In this document: in pieces, positions 1 to 4,170 of the stretch | Numbering within the stretch: the first letter of the stretch is position 1 | How the letters are laid out: every line of letters starts with the position of its first letter | DNA from: UMGS1649 sp045659265 | Lineage (GTDB): Bacteria > Bacillota > Clostridia > TANB77 > CAG-465 | Length of the DNA: 5,925 nucleotides | Reading direction: 5' to 3' | Assembly: GCA_045659265.1 (NCBI GenBank) | Contig: JAZOWO010000105.1 | Span: 1 to 5,925, forward strand | Notes under the pieces: model-generated | Seen by the model: only the letters and a program-made list of their open reading frames with translations | Databases searched by the model: none | Told to the model about the DNA's origin: nothing | Position numbers and translations under genes: made by a program

Positions 1-617
1 GTAAGAGGACATTCTGTGCATTTTGGTTTTCTAGCTATACATATTTTCTTCCCGTGTTCTACTATAGTATGGTTAATTATTTCCCATTTGTCTTTAGGAA
101 TTCTTTTCATTAAATCTTTTTCTATCTTCAATTGTTCTATGTTATTTGTAAGACCTAATTTTTTAGATATTCTTGTAACATGTGTATCTACAGCTATTCC
201 TTCAACTATATTAAAACATTCTAGAAGAATAATATTAGCACTTTTTCTTCCGATGCCGGGTAGAGTAGTTAAATCTTTCATAGTATTTGGCACAGTACCA
301 TTATACTTTTCTACAAGCATTTTAGATGCTTCAAGAATGTGACTTGCTTTATTGTTTGGAAAACTACAAGATTTAATTATTTCATATATTTCTTTTTTAG
401 TTAGTTTAGATATATCTTCGGGAGTAGGATATTTAGCTGTTAGTATAGGACGTATTTTGTTTACACGTTCATCTGTACATTGTGCAGCTAATATTAAAGA
501 TAACATTAACTCAAATGGTGAGTTATAATCTAATCCGCACATCGGTGTTGGATAAGTTTTATTCAGTATATCTAAACATCTTTCTATTTCTTCTTTATTT
601 AATAATCTGTATTTCAT
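1..617 (-). CDS. nth: Endonuclease III (DNA glycosylase/AP lyase), 3' end cut by window edge
   Basis: The gene encodes a base-excision repair enzyme that removes oxidised pyrimidines and nicks the resulting abasic site. The visible 205 residues cover nearly the whole family length. Seen in the translation: AAQCTDERVNK (residues 44-54), which matches the conserved SAQTTD/SAQCTD region; the helix-hairpin-helix LPGIGRKSA (119-127) with the catalytic lysine at K125; and the catalytic aspartate D144 in AVDTHVTR. Three of the four iron-sulfur cysteines are present as C-X6-C-X2-C (C193, C200, C203). The fourth should lie just beyond position 1. The start is the ATG complementary to 615-617, preceded on the minus strand by AAGGAG with a 5-base spacer. 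The gene is transcribed away from the sporulation-like genes at 742-978. One extra residue between K125 and D144 compared with E. coli Nth is a minor lineage difference. I see no frameshift. Confidence 0.95.
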   Translation of the reverse strand, partial: MKYRLLNKEEIERCLDILNKTYPTPMCGLDYNSPFELMLSLILAAQCTDERVNKIRPILTAKYPTPEDISKLTKKEIYEIIKSCSFPNNKASHILEASKMLVEKYNGTVPNTMKDLTTLPGIGRKSANIILLECFNIVEGIAVDTHVTRISKKLGLTNNIEQLKIEKDLMKRIPKDKWEIINHTIVEHGKKICIARKPKCTECPL

Positions 618-741
618 AACATCTCCTTATATATTTTTATATGTATCTTTATCACAAAAGATAGTTATTCACATAGTATATATTAAGTTTTTAGACTACA
701 AGTATTTTACTACAATAAAGCTCATAAGTAAAGGAGGATAT

Positions 742-894
742 ATGTTTGTAGGGGCATTTAGAAAAACAATAGGACTATTTTTAATAGCCTTCGGTATTGG
801 TGCTGTAATAACATTATTCTTACCATTATGGCTATGGGTGTTAATAGTAGCTGCGGTGCTTATGGTGTTTGGCTTTATATGGCTACTATGTTGA
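742..894 (+). CDS. Small two-helix membrane protein (50 aa), unknown function
   Basis: This short open frame starts at ATG 742 behind a strong AAGGAGG (731-737) and ends at TGA 892-894. The 50-residue product begins with a short basic stretch (FRK, residues 6-8). Two hydrophobic segments follow, about residues 9-28 (rich in G, I, L and F) and 30-49 (rich in W, V, L and A), joined by a turn at LPLW. It is therefore probably an inner-membrane hairpin with almost no soluble part. The next gene begins 15 bases after the stop and its ribosome binding site overlaps this stop codon, so the two are almost certainly cotranscribed and perhaps translationally coupled. I have an impression of similar small hydrophobic proteins in Clostridia but cannot name a characterised family. 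A role in the forespore or mother-cell membrane is only an inference from the SpoVM-like neighbour. Confidence 0.72.
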   Translation: MFVGAFRKTIGLFLIAFGIGAVITLFLPLWLWVLIVAAVLMVFGFIWLLC

Positions 895-900
895 AAGGAG
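894..900 (+). promoter_or_regulatory. Ribosome binding site of the 22-aa peptide, overlapping the upstream stop
   Basis: AAAGGAG shares its first base with the TGA stop of the preceding 50-aa gene and lies 9 bases before ATG 910. This supports real translation of the very short downstream frame and tight coupling of the two genes. Confidence 0.7.
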
Positions 901-909
901 AATGTTTAT

Positions 910-978
910 ATGAAAATTGTTGTATGTAAACCAAAGGGATTTATGAAATATATATTAAAAAGCATATTCAAAATATAG
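910..978 (+). CDS. spoVM: SpoVM-like amphipathic micropeptide (22 aa)
   Basis: A 22-residue frame begins at ATG 910 and ends at TAG 976-978. SpoVM of Bacillus subtilis is a 26-residue amphipathic helix that recognises the convex forespore membrane and anchors the SpoIVA coat platform. Aligned without gaps, this peptide shares M1, K2, K7, F11, I15 and a basic residue at 17 (K for R). It also has the same plan: a short hydrophobic start, then K-P-K, then an amphipathic helix with hydrophobic positions at 11, 12, 15, 16, 19 and 20. The helix-breaking proline is at position 8 rather than 9, and the C-terminus is four residues shorter. The strong ribosome binding site and tight spacing to the upstream membrane-protein gene support real expression. 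Assignment rests on a very short similarity recalled from memory, so it is probable, not certain. The alternative is an unrelated membrane-binding or toxin-like peptide. Confidence 0.55.
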   Translation: MKIVVCKPKGFMKYILKSIFKI

Positions 979-987
979 CTAAAATTA

Positions 988-1015
988 TTGACAAAATGGA
1001 AAAATATATTATAAA
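988..1015 (+). promoter_or_regulatory. Predicted sigma-A-type promoter of the pilin-like gene
   Basis: A perfect -35 box TTGACA (988-993) is followed after 16 bases by TATAAA (1010-1015). The expected transcript start near 1022 leaves a leader of about 25 bases containing the ribosome binding site AGGAGG (1032-1037). This placement also shows that the in-frame ATG at 996 lies inside the promoter and is not the start. Confidence 0.65.
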
Positions 1016-1046
1016 ATTTATACAGTTATATAGGAGGAAACAAAAG

Positions 1047-2816
1047 ATGAAAACAAGAAATAAAAAAGGTATATCCTTAATTGTTTTAGTAATAACGATT
1101 ATAGTAATGATAATACTAGCAGCGAGCGTAGTTATTACTTTATCTAATTCAGGGATAATAAATAAAGCATCAGAAGCTACTGGAAAAACAAATAGAGCTC
1201 AAATTGAACAATATGCATCTATTGTATGGGCGGATGCGTTTATGGATGGCTTAAGAGGGGATGCTCTTAAAGATGCAGTACTAGATAAACTTAAAGATTA
1301 CGAAGATGATTATACATTTGAAGTAACAGATAAGGGAGTAAATGTTATAGATGGAGCGGTACCGCAGCTAAATGAATATGGCTTCTATTACAAACAAGTT
1401 TATCTTGGTGAATTTGAAGGCCAAAAAGTAGGATACGCTTTTTATAAAGATGGATCAATGGACATGGTTATGTCTGGAGCGACAGTAGAAGCAATGATGG
1501 GCGTACCAATGCCAGAGAAAATTAAAGACGATCTTTTCTTTATGGGTATGGTAGAACCTGGAAGTATAGATTATGCAACTATCGCAGATGATTATGGATA
1601 TGTTTTTTCTGATGATGGTAAAACAGTAACAGATGAACAAGGTATGGTTTATACTTGTCAATTTGTTCAAGGTAAAGGCTTAAAAATGGATGTTGAATAT
1701 ACACTAGACACTCTAGGCCAGTATTCTGTTGGCAATATTCCTGAGGACACAGTGTTATTATTTAATAAAAATTATGTAGAAATGCAATCGGATACTCAAG
1801 GAACAGAAATAATGGATTATTTAGATTATTCTGGAAGCGGTTATCTAATGGCTATGGGTTCAGGTGGAGCTATTATGGGTTCTCTTGATGGAACAAAAGT
1901 GTTATTGCTTGATAGCTTGTTTGTTGCAACAAGCGAAGCTCCAAAAGAAACTGTTACAGAAAAAACATTAGTTGGAAATTGGAAGAAGAGAACAACAGTT
2001 AGAACAGGACTAATAACTAAACTTGAATTAGTTGATGCGACTCAATCATATGAAATAGGTTCAACAGTAAACTACATGCCTAACGGCGTAGGTAGTACAT
2101 CATATAAAGGTGGATGGAAATTACTTGGTGTAGATGAACAAGGAAGAATATTATTAATGTCTGCACAAAATCCATACGGCTCTAATTTGTCCTTCTATGG
2201 CAAAACTGGATTTGATTCAGCTCTAGCAGCTGTTCAAAATGCAGCTACAGGTTATCACGACGGAACAATAGGTATAGCATCAAGAAGTATATTGCCTGAA
2301 GATATAGTATCATTAACCGATGAATCAATGCCTGATGGACCAGAGATAACATATACATGGAATAATACTAATTATCCTACATATTCTTATGTGGAAAACG
2401 GTGAAACTAAAACAGGTAGTTTGTATCAACCACATAAAACAGATTTTACATATTATGATGTAGCAACAAGTACATGGCATGTAATACCAAAAGCAACATC
2501 TGGAACTATTACTACATTAAAAAACAACGCATTCCAATTTGACATACAAAGAAAAATGAATATGGATTCCAAAGTATACCAAATGATAGGAAACGATGCA
2601 TATTGGTTAGGTAAAATTATGATAAATGCTAATACTAGTTATCCAACATATGGTTTATTAACATTTGATTTTGATTACATATCTGATTTGAATTATTTTG
2701 CAAGCTCTTTAGGTGGGCAAGCTACGGTAACACGAGGTGTTCGTACAGTTGTGACATTAGCACCGGGAGCAAAATTAACTAAACAAGCAGATGGTTCATA
2801 TAATGTAAGCTTATAA
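1047..2816 (+). CDS. Pilin-like surface/secreted protein with prepilin-type N-terminus
   Basis: The 589-residue product starts at ATG 1047, chosen because AGGAGG lies 9 bases upstream; an in-frame ATG at 996 falls inside the promoter. The N-terminus is a class III signal: basic MKTRNKKG, predicted prepilin-peptidase cleavage after G8, then the hydrophobic helix ISLIVLVITIIVMIILA (from residue 9). The usual glutamate at mature position 5 is valine, a variant I know from many clostridial proteins of this kind. A charged helix follows (about 45-80), then a Met- and Gly-rich acidic middle region. A C-terminal half contains IGSTVNY (about 335-341) and GWKLLGVDEQGRILLMS (about 358-374), ending with TRGVRTVVTL (562-571). 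That order resembles the DUF6273-like modules found in clostridial surface proteins. Tyr and Thr are abundant and Cys is rare (one visible, in the middle region). No pilus assembly genes are nearby, so a role as a pilus subunit is not shown. Membrane anchoring or display at the cell surface is the safer inference. Confidence 0.85.
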   Translation: MKTRNKKGISLIVLVITIIVMIILAASVVITLSNSGIINKASEATGKTNRAQIEQYASIVWADAFMDGLRGDALKDAVLDKLKDYEDDYTFEVTDKGVNVIDGAVPQLNEYGFYYKQVYLGEFEGQKVGYAFYKDGSMDMVMSGATVEAMMGVPMPEKIKDDLFFMGMVEPGSIDYATIADDYGYVFSDDGKTVTDEQGMVYTCQFVQGKGLKMDVEYTLDTLGQYSVGNIPEDTVLLFNKNYVEMQSDTQGTEIMDYLDYSGSGYLMAMGSGGAIMGSLDGTKVLLLDSLFVATSEAPKETVTEKTLVGNWKKRTTVRTGLITKLELVDATQSYEIGSTVNYMPNGVGSTSYKGGWKLLGVDEQGRILLMSAQNPYGSNLSFYGKTGFDSALAAVQNAATGYHDGTIGIASRSILPEDIVSLTDESMPDGPEITYTWNNTNYPTYSYVENGETKTGSLYQPHKTDFTYYDVATSTWHVIPKATSGTITTLKNNAFQFDIQRKMNMDSKVYQMIGNDAYWLGKIMINANTSYPTYGLLTFDFDYISDLNYFASSLGGQATVTRGVRTVVTLAPGAKLTKQADGSYNVSL

Positions 2817-2830
2817 CAAAATATAACGTA

Positions 2831-2862
2831 AAAAGAGTACTAAAGTAATTTAGTACTCTTTT
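2831..2862 (+). terminator. Intrinsic terminator after the pilin-like gene
   Basis: A perfect 14-base-pair stem (2831-2844 with 2849-2862) closes a GTAA loop. The descending arm ends in TTTT and the ascending arm begins AAAA, so it could work in both directions. It lies 14 bases after the stop codon. Confidence 0.88.
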
Positions 2863-2876
2863 AGTATACATAAAAG

Positions 2877-2905
2877 TTGAAATTTTAGCATATCTATGTT
2901 ATAAT
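2877..2905 (+). promoter_or_regulatory. Strong predicted sigma-A promoter of the HAD hydrolase gene
   Basis: TTGAAA (2877-2882), a 17-base spacer and a perfect TATAAT (2900-2905) preceded by TG one base upstream give an extended -10 promoter. Transcription should start near 2912, followed by a near-perfect Shine-Dalgarno AAGGAGGT (2924-2931) 6 bases before ATG 2938. Confidence 0.85.
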
Positions 2906-2937
2906 ACAAATCCAATATATAGCAAGGAGGTACTAAA

Positions 2938-3612
2938 ATGTGTACTAAGTTCAAACGGGTTCTGTTTGATTATGACGGAACGATATTGATTCATAAAAGT
3001 GAAGAGCAAGGAAAACTCATAGCATCAGATTTAGGATTAACTGAAGAACAAAGCGAGATTTTTGCAAGCCAGCTCGATTACTTCTTCCATAATCAAAAAT
3101 ATTTCTACATCAATAAGAAGGTGACATACGGTCTATATCTTACAGCAATGGTGCATTATGTACCATGTATTCTTGAATACGGCCTTGATCCGGAACAGGT
3201 AGATATTGCGATTTGCGAGAATAACAAGATACATTCGGAACTTGCAAAAGGTGTTAAAGAAACTTTGGAATATCTTACAGATAAAGGTTATAAACTTTGT
3301 CTTGTTACCAATGGTTTCATGAAACAGCAAGTGGACAACATGAAACACAACGGCATTTTTGATTATTTCGAAAATATCTATACCTGGGATGATACCTATG
3401 CAAAGCCGGATAAGAGATTCATTGAACGCGTGCTTGCAGGAACAAAGCCGGAAGAAAATGTCTTTGTTGGAAATGATATTATTTCAGACATAGAAATGGC
3501 CAATAAAGCCGGTGTGTTTTCTGTTGGTTTTAATCTTACTCATGTATCCGGTGTAGATGTAAAACCTGATGTTGAAATCCCTACTTTTGACACTCTTATG
3601 AAAATTCTTTAA
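2938..3612 (+). CDS. HAD-superfamily hydrolase, YjjG-like (probable 5'-nucleotidase)
   Basis: The 224-residue cytosolic product is a complete HAD phosphatase. Motif I is DYDGT (D11 nucleophile, D13 acid/base, T15), motif II is LVTNG (T124), motif III is the lysine of AKPD (K156), and motif IV is VGNDIISDIEMA (D180, D184). The helical cap inserted after motif I (about residues 18-100) is of the subfamily I type. The TNGF stretch, the AKPDKRFI region and the overall length fit the YjjG group, whose characterised members dephosphorylate pyrimidine and non-canonical nucleoside monophosphates; the exact substrate cannot be read from sequence. Phosphoglycolate phosphatase-like activity is the main alternative. 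The gene has its own strong promoter and terminator and looks monocistronic. Its composition is unlike its neighbours: hand counts give 26/60 G+C at 3181-3240 and 22/60 at 3361-3420, against 15/60 in uvrC at 5281-5340. It uses CGG, CGC and CCG codons, which suggests recent acquisition. Confidence 0.92.
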   Translation: MCTKFKRVLFDYDGTILIHKSEEQGKLIASDLGLTEEQSEIFASQLDYFFHNQKYFYINKKVTYGLYLTAMVHYVPCILEYGLDPEQVDIAICENNKIHSELAKGVKETLEYLTDKGYKLCLVTNGFMKQQVDNMKHNGIFDYFENIYTWDDTYAKPDKRFIERVLAGTKPEENVFVGNDIISDIEMANKAGVFSVGFNLTHVSGVDVKPDVEIPTFDTLMKIL

Positions 3613-3632
3613 GAAATTAAAAGAAACTACAA

Positions 3633-3662
3633 AAAAAGAACCAGAATTTTCTGGTTCTTTTT
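3633..3662 (+). terminator. Intrinsic terminator after the HAD gene
   Basis: A 13-base-pair perfect stem (3633-3645 with 3650-3662) with an ATTT loop and a run of five T at the 3' side, 20 bases after the stop codon. The A-run on the other arm would allow it to act on the minus strand too. Confidence 0.88.
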
Positions 3663-3763
3663 ATGTATTCTTTAGATATATTTTTATTTAGAAAAAACTT
3701 AAAAGCCTTAAAACAAGCATAGTACACCGACATTTTTCGCTTCAAAAAATAGAAAAATATCTA

Positions 3764-3791
3764 TTGACTTATGCCTAAATTGTTGTATAAT
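3764..3791 (+). promoter_or_regulatory. Predicted sigma-A promoter of spoVG
   Basis: TTGACT (3764-3769) and a perfect TATAAT (3786-3791) are separated by 16 bases. The region from 3663 to 3763 upstream is strongly A/T-rich, with A-tracts that could serve as an UP element. I do not see the sigma-H pattern known for B. subtilis spoVG. Confidence 0.75.
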
Positions 3792-3796
3792 TAGGC
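3773..3796. promoter_or_regulatory. Operator-like dyad over the spoVG -10 region
   Basis: GCCTAA (3773-3778) and its exact reverse complement TTAGGC (3791-3796) flank a 12-base gap that contains most of the -10 box. The symmetry extends weakly on both sides (TTA before and TAA after, with one extra base on the left). The placement would suit a dimeric repressor, but 6-base arms can arise by chance. Confidence 0.3.
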
Positions 3797-3824
3797 TAAC
3801 AGTTAAGGGAAGGCGGTGTTCAAT

Positions 3825-4106
3825 ATGCAAATTACTGATGTTAGAGTTAGAAAAATAACTTCTCAAAACAGAATGAAAGCTATCGCTTCTGTAACATTTG
3901 ACGATGTATTCGTAGTACACGACATCAAAGTTATCGAAAGCGATAAAGGTCTTTTCATCGCTATGCCAAGCAGAAAGACTCCAAACGGAGAATTCAAAGA
4001 CATAGCTCATCCAATCAATACGGATACAAGAGAAGCAATTCAAACAGCAATAATAGCTAAATACAATGAAACTGATGATTCAGAAGAAACAGTTGATGTT
4101 GAATAA
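3825..4106 (+). CDS. spoVG: SpoVG, conserved nucleic-acid-binding regulator
   Basis: The 93-residue product matches SpoVG along nearly its full length: MQITDVRVRKI at the start, then MKAIASVTFDDVFVVHDIKVI, GLFIAMPSRKTPNGEFKDIAHPIN and an acidic tail. SpoVG was named for spore cortex formation in Bacillus. It binds DNA and RNA, acts as a pleiotropic regulator in several Firmicutes, and also occurs in non-spore-formers, so it does not by itself prove sporulation. The start is ATG 3825, aligned with the usual N-terminus and preceded by AAGGCGGTG (3810-3818), a one-mismatch Shine-Dalgarno. A GTG at 3816, three codons upstream, lies inside that site and is rejected. A strong promoter sits just upstream, and uvrC begins 64 bases after the stop with only a hairpin between them. 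Confidence 0.96.
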   Translation: MQITDVRVRKITSQNRMKAIASVTFDDVFVVHDIKVIESDKGLFIAMPSRKTPNGEFKDIAHPINTDTREAIQTAIIAKYNETDDSEETVDVE

Positions 4107-4120
4107 TTTAGTTTAGTCAT

Positions 4121-4151
4121 AAGAGCACGCGCCTTTTTTGCGTGCTCTTTT
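4121..4151 (+). terminator. Hairpin between spoVG and uvrC, probable (perhaps leaky) terminator
   Basis: A perfect 10-base-pair GC-rich stem (4121-4130 with 4140-4149, AAGAGCACGC/GCGTGCTCTT) encloses a 9-base loop with six T. The 3' T-run is only four bases before GG, shorter than in the other two terminators here. It ends just 9 bases before the uvrC ribosome binding site, so it may partly terminate or set uvrC expression. Confidence 0.7.
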
Positions 4152-4170
4152 GGACATATTGGAGGAAAGT

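Noticed and set aside
16..342. 108-residue plus-strand open frame
   Set aside because: It is antisense to nth, which has clear catalytic motifs on the minus strand.
996..1046. In-frame upstream ATG extending the pilin-like protein by 17 residues
   Set aside because: It lies inside the predicted promoter, lacks a ribosome binding site, and would put 17 extra residues before the prepilin leader; ATG 1047 has AGGAGG upstream.
2831..2862. Inverted repeat as part of a mobile element end
   Set aside because: It is a single perfect hairpin with a T-run right after a stop codon, which an intrinsic terminator fully explains, and no matching copy or transposase is present.
3816..3824. GTG start for SpoVG three codons upstream
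   Set aside because: The GTG is part of the Shine-Dalgarno sequence, and SpoVG proteins begin at the position of ATG 3825.
3708..4043. 111-residue minus-strand open frame
   Set aside because: It is the reverse of spoVG and its promoter, with no recognisable domain or ribosome binding site.
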